From Sinohyriopsis cumingii (taxonomy: Eukaryota > Mollusca > Bivalvia > Unionida > Unionidae), in assembly GCA_028554795.2 (NCBI GenBank), contig CM068842.1, positions 51,639,574-51,703,573 of the forward strand: 64,000 bases of DNA, read 5' to 3'. Of this stretch, positions 13,768 to 26,904 are shown piece after piece. Position 1 is the first letter of the stretch. Each line of letters starts with the position of its first letter. Both the position numbers and the translations under genes were made by a program. Under the pieces are notes generated by a model, which saw nothing but the letters and a program-made list of their open reading frames with translations, searched no databases and had not been told where the DNA came from.

Positions 13768-15110
13768 TTAAATCTCATTCTTGTTAATATAATAGTATTT
13801 CAAAAAGACAAGAGCATGCAGAGATTTATCCGATAACTTTGATCGCAATTTTGTACAGAAATTAGTAGCAACTGAAAATGCTCTTTCTGAATCAACTGAA
13901 GTCGGTTTGATTGTACTGATGGCATCTGATAATCGCCTCAAATTTTCAGTCAGTTCACCATTACTTTTTGACAAGGAAAATTCTTGGCGTAATTTCTTAA
14001 ATCAATCGGTCTGAAGAGATCCCTGAGTGCTAGAAGCTTCCAATCGAAATCTAAGTTCATCTTCAAGTGAGAGCTCGTTATGGTTAATTGTTATTTTCTC
14101 ATCATGTGCTTCTTCATTTGCAGTATTTGCTGATGGAAATAGCTGCTTCATCAAATTTGTCGCTAATTCAATAGAAGTTTTGGATGGAACATTATCCAAA
14201 TGGTGCAGAGAAATCATAAGATCCATAAGTTGTTGATTAACTCTACCGTCGATGTAATGATCAATATTTTCTAAAAGAGTACGACTGATCTCTGTTCCTT
14301 GTGCAGACAATTTTTCCCTCATGAAGCTAACAGCAACATAAGCGGATCTCAGAGAAGCTTTTTTTTCGCACATAGCATTAAAAGTAGCCTCAACCGGTTT
14401 CAACGCCAAAACTATGGATTTCAATAATTTTATGTTCAAATTAGTTAAGAGATGCTCGGATCCTATTTCACTCAGCACTTCAATGGTGACATCGTATTAT
14501 TTAACAAAGATTTCTAGCATTTTTAGCATGGAATTCCATCTAGTTTTGCAGTCGAGGGACAGTTGCTGTTCTTTGTTAAATTTTTCTGAGCTTTTAACAA
14601 AGAACAACAACTATCCCTCAACTGCAAAAGTTCTGATACTTGTCCATTCGTCCTATGATATTGAAAATCTCTTTGATTCTGAGAGTTCTTTCTTAATGTC
14701 CTGTATGACTTGTTGCTTCACTTTTTCTCAAAATCGCGAATAAGGGCCATCACCGATCTTTCATCAGCAGGTAGCTTCATTCAACTTAATGACAGCGATT
14801 GACGAATAAATTCTGAGTGATTTTCCGAATCGAGAATCCATCGACTGCAGCGAGTTTCGAGACTTTCTTCCAGTGAAGTTTTGACAACAAAGTTATCCAT
14901 TGTTCTCATTTTCTTCAGCTCTATTTCAGACTCATCCTTGTTGACGTCAATATGATGAATGCTAAGCAGATGTCGATGCATTGTTGAAGTGTTTCCTTGT
15001 GGACATGAAATTGTCTGCTTACATTCATTGCAAGCTGCGAAATTATCCTTTTCGCGCTTGTTAAAATAAGTCCAAACAGCTGATTTCTTACTTTTTGACA
15101 TCGCTACTGC
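13768..15110 (-). pseudogene. hAT transposase, broken
   Basis: Read on the minus strand, the N-terminal part (about 15100-14790) has a BED-type zinc finger: MSKSKKSAVWTYFNK followed by C-x2-C and H-x4-H. The middle (14478-14002) is an open 158-codon stretch. The C-terminal part (13974-13768) carries the hAT dimerisation motif SVDSERAFSVATNF followed by RSKLSDKSLHALVFLKYY. The three parts lie in separate frames. The whole is shorter than the usual 600-residue transposase, so the catalytic centre is largely missing. This is a dead copy. Confidence 0.85.
14544..14629. repeat. 37-bp inverted repeat inside the hAT element
   Basis: The arms 14544-14580 and 14592-14629 are near-perfect reverse complements with an 11-bp loop. 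This is a local inverted duplication that interrupts the transposase frame. Confidence 0.8.
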
Positions 15111-18100
15111 TTTAGAAATAAAATATAAGTAAAAATTAACAAACAAAGCGCAGGTACAATATGAAAAATCGCTGATAACACGTTTATGTTGTTTGAACTG
15201 TTCAAAAATCAGTTTAAAAGAAATCCCTCGGGTGTCAGTTGTGCGCCTACTGCCTCTCCGGCACCACTCATTGTCAGGCCAAACGCTTAAGAAGTTCACC
15301 GGTTCTCTCGCTTGCAGAAGTTGAAAAACCCCTTCTCCCAGTCAGCCGCAATCATAATAGTCGGAATTATTATCTTAGGAGCCCCCAGCGATGACCGTTG
15401 CAAAGCAACGACTGCCCACTGGTCGACCAACACATGGGGAAGTGTAGGCCATGTGAATCTGTAAAGCCGCTCATTCCCACAGTCAACTAATTATTGCACG
15501 GGTTTATCCGGTCCGATAATATCAAAAAGCGGAGAACTTTTCTAGGCGTAAGCTCAAAGCTTGTCAAGCTTCGAGCCCCCGAAAATGCTCCAAAATTAAC
15601 GAGCGTTGAGCTCGAGCCTAGGCTCGTCCCAAACTCTAGGTATACATGTACTTTAATAACAGTACCTTCTTTTACTCAGTTTATGTGAAATTTATAACAA
15701 GAACCAATAAATATTCTCTAATGTTGAGGTAACAGTTTAATAAACTACATAACTTCAAAGAAAATGATATGTTAATTAACAGACCTGATTACCTCTTACT
15801 TAGTAGAATCATTAATTAGTGTCAAATTTGACAAAACATGAAAGGCATGTTCTCATTTGGTGTGTTTTGACTGAACACTAGTAAATACAAGGCCAGGGCA
15901 AGTATGATCCAACAAATAAAGCACTGCTGTAAGATGTGTGACCTTGACTCAAGGTCACAAGGTTGAACAAGCATGTCATAAAAGTAATTGTCTTAGCTAT
16001 ACAATGATTCATCCAATGTATAAGACCCATCAAAGGGCTGAGTAAATCTAAGCAAATAACAAAAAAAACTTACAAGAAACTAAATGCAAATTTTCTATAA
16101 ATCTGACCTTGTCCTGAATTGATGCGGCTAAAACTTTCATTACAGAACGAATTCCTATAGCTTCATAATGATTCATCCCAATTATTAAAAAATGGGGTTT
16201 AGGAAATATAAGCAAATCAAAAACATTCATCAAACTTTAATGTACTTATTCATCAAGCAGTGTAGGAGATATAAACTCAAACAAACCAAACATTTTACCA
16301 ACACCTTAATGCAAATTTTCTAAGACTGAGCAATAATGCATCACAGGGTACATACAGATCAGGAGAACTGAAATTCAAGGACTTTGCAAACAACAATTTC
16401 AGTTTTCAATGAATACTCGTAGTATCAAGTGCTCCAATTCAGTTTTTAACTTAAATACAAGAAACAAATTAAAAACAATACAGAAATAAATAAATGTAAT
16501 GAAATATGAAATGGAAATTATATTTATAATAAAGTCGCTGTAACTGGACCCAGATGTTAACTTCTCTTTAATTGCTGTGCTTTCTCCTCCTAGTGCAACT
16601 CAAATGCTTTCATTTGCTCTTCTTTTTCTTTTCCTATTCTTTGGAGACCACAGGACTTCGATATTAGCGTGAGCGTTCCTTTCTATTCTGTGCATCTGCC
16701 TGTTTGTCAGCTGCCTTTTCCAGGCAGCTGACATTTTCTTCAGTCTGCATTTCTAGTCATGTCAGAGTAGCTTCAGATGGGCAGTTCTTCTCACAAGATA
16801 ATTACAGTAGAGATTAGCTGTTAATTTGTCACATTAGTTTCACGGCTGTTTACTAGCCTTTAGCTGTTTCGCTGATTGGTCATGGGGAGAGCATCCCAGA
16901 TGAAAATGAGGTGTGTCACAGCTAAATCACTACCTTCAGCTATTTAATTATTTAAAATCAAAAGAATAAGATTATTCAGCTTAATGACACTTAAAATATT
17001 TCAGCCATTGGCACATCACTGCTATGTATACAACATGTCACCGAAACTGTACCCCTATTGTCAGTTGTTTAACTTGCAGAACCCACTGATCAAGTTGAAA
17101 CCAACTTTTCTGATGCAGACAACAGTAATAGCAAAGAATTAGATGTATTTTGTTCTGACCATATGAATGCTGACATCAAAACAGTGGGCTCATGTATTTT
17201 CATTACTTCCAATTGTTTGTTTCCTTTTCTGTGGCAACTTTAAGAGCCCACTCTTGCAATGTTTTTCTTGCACACTACACAAAGTGTTCAGTGCTGCGAG
17301 GTTGTATCTTTCCTCAGCTGCTTTATAAAGTCCCCTACATGTCGCCAACTATCGGTGAATGTTCATTTTCCAGGCTTTATGCAACGATTGCTCATTCAAA
17401 TGACTGTTGCAAATAAACCATCCTTGCCTGGCAGAAAATTTTAAACTTTGTGACATGAAAGGGTGCAGATGTGTTAATGATGTCATATGAAAGGGACATT
17501 ATGCATGATATTCAATTACTTCTTGTGGATTCTGATAATGAAGGAATGGCTAGCATATGATGGAATGTCAAATCCATACTTAAAATCCTCAAATAACGTA
17601 AAAGAAATGACTCATAAGTGAGATTTTCCATCATATTTTCTTTTAAAGCAAAATCTTTCAAATTGTCTTTCAATAACCTAGGTGAAAAATCAATGACTTT
17701 CAAGGTCTTGAAATCAGGTGCTCATTTCTCAACAACTTTCAATGACGTTCATTGAAAAGTATGAAAAAAAGATGGAAATAAAATCAAAATAAAAACCTTA
17801 ATAATAAAAAGCAAACGTACAATAACTGTGATCACAAGATAAAGGGATCATACTGAACAATGATTTGTCTTAACGAGTAGGTGTGTGCGATTTGGATTTT
17901 TAATGTAGCTTTAACAATTTTTCAGTCATATTGCTACGATGTCTGCAATGTGGCAAGTTATAGTGATGTCAAGCACTGGGGTATCATGCCGCAGATATGT
18001 AGCATGATGTCCCACCCAGTCACATTATCCTGACACCAGGCCGACCAACATTCATGGTATATCAAACTGTTTTATGCAATCCATTTAAAAGCCATGTTAT

Positions 18101-18146
18101 TTTTAGTGCCTGTGGGATGTATGTGCATACATGTATGTGTGTGTGC

Positions 18147-18149
<3 letters not shown>

Positions 18150-18178
<29 letters not shown>
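18150..18178. repeat. (TA)n microsatellite
   Basis: A TA run just upstream of the minisatellite at 18220. Confidence 0.9.
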
Positions 18179-18180
<2 letters not shown>

Positions 18181-18219
18181 GGAAAGCCAGAGCTGTCTTG
18201 AGATAATTTTTTATATAAT

Positions 18220-18790
18220 GTGCAAACCTCTTTATATGATGTCGAACTTCTTTATGTGCAGTGCCTTCGTCTCTATATGATGTGCAAACTTTTTTATTTA
18301 ATGTACTTTAGTCCTTATATGATATGCAAACTTCTTTATAGCAGTGCTTTCGTTATGTGCAAACTTCTTTATATGCAATGCTTTCGTATTTATATGATGT
18401 GTGAACTTCTTTGTATGATGGACTTGTGTCCTTATATGTGCGAACTTCTTTATATGATATACTTATGTCCTTCTACGTGCAAACTTCTTTATATGTGGTA
18501 CTTTTGTCTTTATATATGTGCAAACTTTATATGTGGTGCTTTCATCTTTATATATGTGGAAACTTCTTTATATGTGGTGTTTTGTCCTTATATGATGTGC
18601 AAACTTCTTTATATGCAGCACTTTTGTCCTTATATGATGTGCAAACTTCTTTATATGCAGTGCTTTTGTCCTTGTATGATGTGCAAACATCTGTATATGG
18701 AGTTGTTTCATCTTTATATGATGTGCAAACTTCTTTATATGTGGTGCTATTATCCTTATATCATGTAGTAAAACAGAAAAATCTTATATT
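18220..18790 (+). repeat. Minisatellite, roughly 42-45-bp unit
   Basis: A degenerate tandem array whose core is AAACTTCTTTATATG followed by a variable tail and CCTTATATGATGTGC. At least twelve units are visible. Because units are near multiples of three, it creates long repeat-translation frames (Tyr/Met/Cys/Leu-rich) that should not be taken as genes. Confidence 0.9.
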
Positions 18791-19303
18791 CGGTCAAAAT
18801 GTCCTTATATTCGATGTGAGCATCTTTATGATGATGAGCAGAGACTGAACTTTCACAGCCGTGCAAAGAGTCATAATGGGGATATAGTGTCTTACTACAC
18901 CGATTAACTTGTGTAGTGACTGCAGTAAAGTAAAATGGCAGACTCTTATGCCATATGTTCTCAAAGAAGTGAATTTAGATTCTTACATTGGAATATTTGA
19001 AGAACAGAAAGTCTTGTCCATTAATGTGTGAGATTTATAAGGATCTGACATGCTTCTGGTGCAAAAGAATGTTCACGATTTCAATATAACACTATTTGTT
19101 CATTTTAACTCCTGAGTGTTTAAACCATCTCTGATATTCTTCAGCAGTGACAAGATTTTCAAACCAGCTGCTCTTTGTCACATTGGCAACATGTTAATTT
19201 ATAAAAAACCAAGACATTATTGAGGAAGAAAGATATTTTAAGAAGTCTATTGTAAAAGCAAAATATCAGTATGAGTTATCTAGAAGTTGCTATAAGAAGA
19301 AAT

Positions 19304-19745
19304 TCAAGATGGCCATTACAGTGGCCATATTGTAAGTCTGGTCAGCACCATTTTCATTTTACAACCATCAACACATCAAAATAAATATTTCAGTAAAACA
19401 TCATGCTGGTATGACAGTTCCTTGAGAAGTAGTGATACAATTTTCAAGATGGTGAATGTGGTGACCATACTGTATGTCTGAGCAGCAATATATTTATTTA
19501 AAATCAACTAGAGACATCGTATGAAGTCCTTCATTGTAAACATCATGTTGACATGACAATGCATTAACTAGCAGCAATAAAAAGATTTCAAGATGACTGT
19601 TGTGGTAGCCATATTAAATGTTGGAGCGAAACCATTTTCATTTACGACCAAACAAGACCATAGAATAAATGTGTGTATAAAGTTGCATGACAAGTGTCCA
19701 AATTAGCTTACGATAAGTGGTGATAACAAATATACTAATGGACAG
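19304..19745. repeat. Cluster of related dispersed repeats
   Basis: Three successive segments share a GATGG...GTGG..CATA core followed by CATTTT and an ACCA-rich stretch. The same phrases occur near 2200-2260 and 10350-10440. This looks like an interspersed repeat family present as a local array; family not recognised. Confidence 0.45.
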
Positions 19746-20898
19746 ACATCATGCCATCCTAAAAGCCTCGAAATTAATGGTAGTCTGCTTGTCCAAGTAT
19801 ATTTTCTGTCTGACTAGCGATTTACATAATTTCAATAGTTCAATGGCTAGTTAATCTTCATAACTGTATGACTGTGTTGTTTGAAAGACCTGAAGGCTTA
19901 GCAGGACAAGGAAATTTCTCATTCTACTAGTCCTTATGGCTACAAAGAAACGTATTTTCATTTCTGAGCATGTAGGTTGCTCATTTCAAATGAACGTTAT
20001 GAATCAAATAATTTGAAACGATGAGACATTTTTATGCCAATTCTGAACTTTCTTTCCAAGTGAGCACAAAGTAACATTCTGTTTATCATATTTAAACAAC
20101 CATTGCTTTATTTCAAATAGAAGCTAACTTAACGCTGGTTAGTAACTGAATAGAAGAGAAAAGTAGACCCCTAGCAATGTTACCAGCCAAGTTCTCAGAA
20201 ATACCTAAGAAATGAGAACAGGTTGAAATGTAAAGTATAGCACTATACCAACCATATAATAAATATTTTGTGCTACTGCAACATATATGGGTGCATAATC
20301 ATAGCCTCTTTCACAGAATGTTTTTTTCTCCAATCATTATCAATTCTAATGTGCCATCTTTCACTGAAAATCTTCATTCTGTGTGTTTTTCTCACTGAAC
20401 TGTTTTCGTTCTAGCACATGAGTAATCCAGTGCAATTTTATTGTCTGGAAAAAGTGTGCAAAATAAATTGCCAGCAACACTAGTCATGGAAAGAGGAAGG
20501 TTCATTTCTAAAATACATTCAGTAAACTGAACTTAGATCAAATTACATCAAGGTTCTCTCTGGTATTGATAAGTTTGGGCTGAGTTGTTGACAACAATGC
20601 AGCAAGCTGATGTTTAATGGCTTTTTCATGCTGTTTTAATGTCATGGGCACCTCCATGCCCAATAGCAAAATCCCATTACACAATTTGCAAAACACATAG
20701 TTTTCTCCTTTACTATATAAATCTAACCATGACGGCATAATTTTCTTTTCAGTTGTGTTTTCTTTTCGTTGCTGCAGAAAATTCTGAATCTTCTGCTTTC
20801 CTTTTCAACATAAGTTGAATATTACAAAGATGAGATCCACTGATGGCAGCAATTGATTTGCGGAATCCAATATGGTGGTTAAAGACTGCCATGGTAGT

Positions 20899-20926
20899 CT
20901 TGATATATATATATATATATATATAT
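20899..20926. repeat. (AT)n microsatellite
   Basis: An AT run immediately upstream of the SINE at 20952. Confidence 0.9.
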
Positions 20927-20951
20927 CCCACTTACAATTCAGTCTAGATAC

Positions 20952-21185
20952 GGGGCCCCGAGTGGCCAAGTGGTCTAAAGCGCCCTCTCTCTTAAGGATC
21001 ACTGCCATCTCACCTCTGTCTGCGCTGGTTCGAGTCTCGGATTCAGCCTATGTGGGTATGTGAGAAAGCTTGCCAGTAGCTTCTCATGGGTCGATGGTTC
21101 TTTCTGGGTTCTTCTTCCACCATTAATACTGGCCGCCATGTATAGCCTATCGTGTGCTGAAAAATGGCGTTAAACCCCGCAACAA
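20952..21185 (+). repeat. Complete tRNA-derived SINE with target-site duplication
   Basis: The head has a polymerase III A box (TGGCCAAGTGG, 20963-20973) and B box (GGTTCGAGTCT, 21027-21037) like a class-II tRNA. It is followed by a central domain (GGCCGCCATGTATAGCC) and a CAACAA tail. The flanks are the 12-bp direct repeat CAGTCTAGATAC (20940-20951 and 21186-21197). This is the full-length reference copy in this window. The central domain resembles those shared by animal SINE superfamilies (family-level inference). Confidence 0.92.
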
Positions 21186-21269
21186 CAGTCTAGATACAAG
21201 AAACAGGTTGATACTACTTTATCTTTAACCTCTCCATCTTCACATATGTTTTTGAAAATTTTAAATTAC

Positions 21270-21410
21270 CATCAGTCTTGACCAGAGGATTGTCCCCACA
21301 ACAGCATCATCCACAGTTCTCCTGGTCAAATACCAGAGTAAGACCTGACCCAACATGAGGGCACCAAACAAACGGACAAGATAAGATTCCATCAACCCGC
21401 CAGATTCCAG
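21270..21410 (-). CDS. Host membrane-protein gene, coding exon 2
   Basis: A 141-nt, phase-0 exon (47 codons) with acceptor TCTTTTTCAG and donor GTAATT. It begins LESGGLMESYLVRLFG, has a hydrophobic stretch LMLGQVLLWYL (residues about 18-28), then a charged loop RRTVDDAVVG, and ends WSRLM. It joins exon 1 (ending FPGSL) and exon 3 in frame. It resembles exon 5 in layout, so the protein may be built from repeated modules. Family unknown. Confidence 0.7.
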
Positions 21411-24400
21411 CTGAAAAAGACCATAATTATAATGAAAGAAACAAATCTATTCACTCTAAATTTATTATTTTAACGCTGATTTCAATTAATATTGACTGAT
21501 CTTCCAGGTCCAGTAAAGGTGAAATTCTCAAAGGATGCGCCAGAGGCACCTGTAGAAACATTGGGGGGGGGGGGGGCAATGGGGGGACTGGTAGTGGTCA
21601 GCCATTAAATTTGATGGATGTAGGCAGAATATGTTTAAATGTGAAATTGGGGGAGGCGGATATTGCCCCCACCCTCTAGCCCCAATATGTGAGCACCCAC
21701 GGGACGTGCCAATTCTCCCTGTGAGATGCCTTATTTTCCCCCAGGCCAAGCCATTTTCATATTCTGATCAGCTGTGACTAAACTGCATAAATAGCTAACG
21801 GTTCGACTTAAGTATGCAAGCATAAGGCCAGTTGAACAGTTCAAATCTGCAGTCACAAGTTACTGTACATGTGGCAACTGTTTCATATTCCACCTTATTT
21901 CCTTAGCTTTCATTCTTCAGGCACATAACACTGTTTACTAAATAAAATATTGACTCTCAAGTATTTCTTTGGGGGCACATACTGAGTGGTATATTTTGAT
22001 TTATTCCTTCTTTTAATTTAATCATGGTAATTAAAGTTTACATATACAGCAATGGAATGCCAGGTGTTTATTGGCTGTGTTTCTTTGGCGGAAATGGGAG
22101 ATAGGATTTTATTTGCAGAAAAACTATTTTACAGCATTCATAGAGATCATTCATGAGATTAAAACTAATTGGTGACAATTTTTTTTGTTATAGTACTGTT
22201 ATCAGGGATTAACAAATCTGAAATTTACATGACTAATGTTGAATCTTAACATTCTGTTTACTAAATTAAAAAAAACTTTGAAGCATGATATCAAGTATTT
22301 TGTCACAACAGTATTCACAAGTGATAGAATATGGCATCTGTGGATTGCATACTATTTACACCACTTCAGCCAATTCTGCACTTCGGGTACTTCTGTGCAA
22401 CAATACATCATTTCTGTAAACATTGGATCATGTGTTGTTTTTGGTTGAATATACAGTTTGTATCAAGAAAGAACAATCATCATTTTATTCATAAAGTGTA
22501 CAAAACTATCCCACATTACTACCCTAACTGCATAAGAAAATGTGATTTCTAAATGTCGACATGAAGACCCACTCCATGGCCTTCTTGAACCTGTAATCCA
22601 GAAAATCATATTTACTATGTATCTTTTAGAATCATACAAATAAATATATTATTTAAAAGATGGAAATTTATACCTTAAAAAAATTCATCTTATTCCAAGT
22701 TTTGAAGTTTGCAAGAAGTTGTCCCACACATACAAAATTGTCTGCTACCCAACGTGTCAACTTGCCCCTACAACGAGATTCTCATGAAATTCCCTGGCGA
22801 ATAGTCTGTTTCTAAATTCATTAGTATTTTTTCCCCACAAACAAGACGTTGTAAACATATTACATCCTATTCCTTGTTTCTCTTCCACATAATAGCTTAT
22901 TTTTTAACTATAAAATGTTCAAGATGACCAATTTTTTTTTACAAGCTCAGTTTAGTTTGCATAATATCTCTAGCCATTTATTGCATTGTTACATTGAATT
23001 TTGTAAAACTAGCTATAAACCTGACCTAATTACTTGACTGAACTGCTGACAGAAAAAGTCCAAAGTAATGTATTTCATTTCTATAGCCCGATGGCTAAAC
23101 ATTACATCTTTGCAAAGATGTGCGCAGAATAGGCTGACATATCGCGAGTCATGAAAACATCAGGGTGGTAGGAAAACGGGGGGAGGGGGGGGGGGGGGGT
23201 GGAGGTGGGTGGTATCCCATGTGTCCAAAATTAACATTATTTTGAACAGAATATTCCGGTGGCCAAATGGTAAGCATTGCAATATTTTATTTTCATCAAT
23301 CGGTCAAATTCTGTATGTGTTTTGCTTCAGTATTGATGACGGAAACCACAGGTGTGCAGATATGCCCAACAGCATTGTATCTACATTTATTTATGTATGG
23401 TTGGGTTGGGTTTTTTGGGGGGAGAAATGAAATTTGACAGAACATAATAATAGGAAGTTCTCTGCAAAAAATCAGGATATGAGATCAAGAGGTAGGTGTG
23501 GAAATACCTCCAAAATCCAGAGGTTTTTCTCCCCACTTGAGAGTTGACATATGAACTGTCCAGGCTTGTAAATTTATTTAAGTCACAAACTCACGGCCTG
23601 TGTCTAAAAAAGTTTTTCTTTGAGAGCTGTAAATATATAAATTATTGATTAGCAATTCATTTTGTATTTAACAAGAATTTATATACATGTAATTAAATCT
23701 GCTACAAGTGCGCTTTCTTATTTTCTTATGATCTATTGTCAAATCTGGGCATAATTAACATGTACAAATTTAAAGCTCCAGAAATGTCATGGATTGAAAG
23801 CTGAATGGGTGAGCATTACAACAATAACCAATGTGACTACACTGACAACATTCACAATGACTAATTATAAATGGTCCAGGATAAACAAGAAATGACAACA
23901 GCTTTACAACCTTTGATGCCAAAACCTGATCCACACCAGGTTCTGAGACGTTAACAGTGATCTACCAGGGATATCTGTTTAAAGCCACCAAAAATAAGCC
24001 ACATAATAACAGCAGTCAGTGCAATTATAGATAGATTTTACAGCCCTGGCAAACACAATATTTTTTGGCATGTTTCTGGGCAGTCAAATGTCCCAGTTTC
24101 TCATTACTAACCATGGCAATCCCAGCCCCCGTTAAAAAAAACATTAAAAATCACATTAAATTTATATAATCATTATATATATTTAATGTGAATTTTGGTG
24201 ATTCTTTTAAATGTTTAAAAAAATGTCTAGCCTAAGTTAAAAACTGTTGCAATAGGAAACGGACCTTTTCTTGGACTTGGCCATTTTAGTGTCCTATTTG
24301 GCATTATTGATGGATGTATTGAGCTTGTGCCTAACACAGTACAAATTAAACAACAGAATGGAGGGGTTGGGTGGGAAGAAGTATGAACAAGAAGATAAAG

Positions 24401-26904
24401 CTCAGTGATTAATCTACCCATGCCAGACCTAACAACTGTAACAAGACCATGTCAGTAAGGCAGACATTTTCTTTCTGTAAGATGGGCAAGTTTTCAGTAA
24501 GGTGTAAAAAAAAAAAAAAAAATATAATGTACTGCTATTATCGAGCTGGAAAACATGCATTTAAAAGTCCAGAAGTGTGATTCAAGACTATGTACCGATG
24601 GTAACCTTCATGTTTAACTCAAACGTTTGTAACATTTACTTTAACTAAATTACCTCTAGTAGTTTGACAAACTGTAGCTCCAAACCCTACGGACCTCAAC
24701 GGCTTCTTGTTATCTCTCAAGTCTGAAGCAAAAAGCCGTGGCAACAGCAATCATATTTCCCACATTAAGGTACAGTCTTGTCTCCCAGGTAAACGTAAAC
24801 CAACCATTAATTATGATGTCTTTATTTACATTTATTAATTTCATGTTGGAGAATTCAGAAAATATGCACATGCAAAACAATGACAAAAACAATCACAATA
24901 GTTTTATAACAGTTTAGTAAGTGTTGGGACACCAAAAATGTATTTTTTTATATATATGTAAATAAGTCTTAGGGCACAGAAAATTCTTTTTTTGTATGTC
25001 CCAAGATTTACAGCCATTATGGTAGTCAACAAAAAAAAAAAAAACTTCAAATTTTCACGTTTAGACCTTGGCCCATGGATAATCCTCCCCTCCCCCTCTT
25101 CCAGACATCAAAGTAAAGTCCATTTAATGCAATATGACTTTAATTTGTAGAAAAGCATCAATATGGATTGACAAATGTGGGAATCCTGAACTTCTTGTTC
25201 TGATATTAGTCAACCTCAGAACACACTACACAGTGCTGGTACATGTATTTAGGTAGTAAGACAGCAACCTAAAACACATAAATATCAGGGGAGGTGTCTC
25301 ACATTGTAGTACTAAGCAACCAGTAACGTGAGGAGAAAAAAATGCAGTAAACTATGTGTTGGTCTAGGAGTATTGGCTGAAACTACAGTTGAAATTTAAT
25401 TTTAGCATCTTTTTGTCTTTTACGCCCCTTTTATAGGCTCCACTGCATGTTATAGGATCACTTTGCAGCCTGCTAAGGGCAGTGTATATATACTCATTCA
25501 TTTAGTCATACACTGTAAGACATATCACGTGCTATTTGTTATGGTACAATGTCTTACTGCCTAAATAATCTTCTAGTGTAGCGTGTTCCCGAGTTGACTG
25601 AATGTGGGCAAAATTTCAGGAATATCTCAATCACATTTGGCAGTCCATATTGGCACTCTTCCACAAATTAAAATCTAACTGTTTATACTTATTTGCTGTC
25701 TTTATCCAAATGGAATCAAATGGCTGACGGAACTTGAAAACATGTCAATTTACTTGAATGCGAATTTTAATTTATTAGAAAAAAATGTCATTGTAAAGTC
25801 GGACTAAAACATGACTTTAATTTGTAGAAAAGGAAAGTGTGAAATATTTCTGAAAATTCGACATATTGTTCTGATATTAATCAATATCAGAGCACCTACA
25901 CTGGCCGTTAACCAATTCAGCCCTGATCCCGTCTGTAGGCGTGATGAGGCTGTACCCTACTTCCAAGCTCTGCAGCATCAAGGTCATTTAAGATACACCA
26001 ACGTGGGTGGTATTAAAAAAAGTAGACAGATATTAATCTGGAAGTTCTAGTTGCACTACAAACTACAGAGAGAAAAACCTCATCTTTTGGACCCATTCTT
26101 TTTTAACCCAAAATTTGCTCGAGATCAGAATGTGATTTTGGGTCCGGATTTTAGACCTTTAGGCCTCAGATCTAAGGCATACCGGTCTGAACTGCACACA
26201 TGTGAACCTTTGCAAAAACTAGGTTAAGGCGGGCATTTGGAATAAATTGCGGTCTCCATACGAAAATGATGGGTCCATTAAGCAAAAAAATATAATAAAA
26301 AATCCAACTTTTACCTTTCTGCTCATGCGCAAGCGAAATAACCAATGGAAAATGATGTTTCTAATACAACAAGGCATTAGTCTCATGGAAAATCTGTTGA
26401 AAGCCGATGTATTACGATGTATTCAGAAATAGCCCCCCAATGTCTTTCCTATGCATATTTCAGGCAAAAAAGACAAAAACCTCTGGGGCCGAATGAGTTA
26501 AGACTTCAACACCCAAGACATAAATATCTAGGGACAACAGGCCAAATTTAAAATATAATCTCAGGTTAATAAATATGGTATTTTTGAGAAGGTCAAAGCA
26601 TCAGAAATAACAAATTAGCAAATAAAGTATATTCCTTTCATGGTTGTTTCTCTTAGCAAGTGCAAACAACTTATTTTATTGCAACAACAAAAAAAAAATC
26701 TCCAAAAGTGAGCATTTTTTTGGTACAGTGTATATACGGAAAACAAATCTAATAATGGAAAGTTTTTCTGGGTTAATTAATGAAGCAGTCACTAAAGAAT
26801 ATAACCAGACTGTTCTTGAGGTATAATTTACAAATGTGTGGTATATAAAAGGTAATTTTGGGGGAAATGTGCCTTGGCCAATGCAGAATTTGCAGCTTTA
26901 ATTA

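Larger units (their letters stand above)
13664..15638 (-). mobile_element. hAT transposon with 8-bp target duplication
   Basis: The element begins TAGAGTATAGGAAAGCTC and ends in the inverted counterpart of TAGAGTTTGGGACGAGC. It is flanked by perfect 8-bp direct repeats GGTATACA (13656-13663 and 15639-15646), the target size expected for hAT elements. Both ends are rich in GAGCTC-like subrepeats. The 1,975-bp length and the broken transposase (separate entries) indicate an internally deleted, immobile copy. Confidence 0.9.
11161..21269. other. Intron 2 of the host gene
   Basis: About 10 kb of non-coding DNA carrying a pogo/Tigger-like element (11798-13403), a hAT element (13664-15638), a coding-looking minisatellite (18220-18790), dispersed repeats (about 19300-19745), AT microsatellites and a complete SINE (20952-21185). 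A frame at 20538-20738 (minus) has a C-x2-C...H-x4-H pattern like a degraded zinc finger, but I cannot assign it. Confidence 0.5.

Noticed and set aside
18220..18848. Two long overlapping open frames (182 and 145 codons) rich in Tyr, Met, Leu and Cys
   Set aside because: They are translations of a degenerate minisatellite in two frames; no start context, domain or splice support.
20952..21040. A tRNA gene, given clear A and B boxes
   Set aside because: The sequence continues into a SINE body and tail with a 12-bp target duplication, so it is a SINE head, not a tRNA gene.
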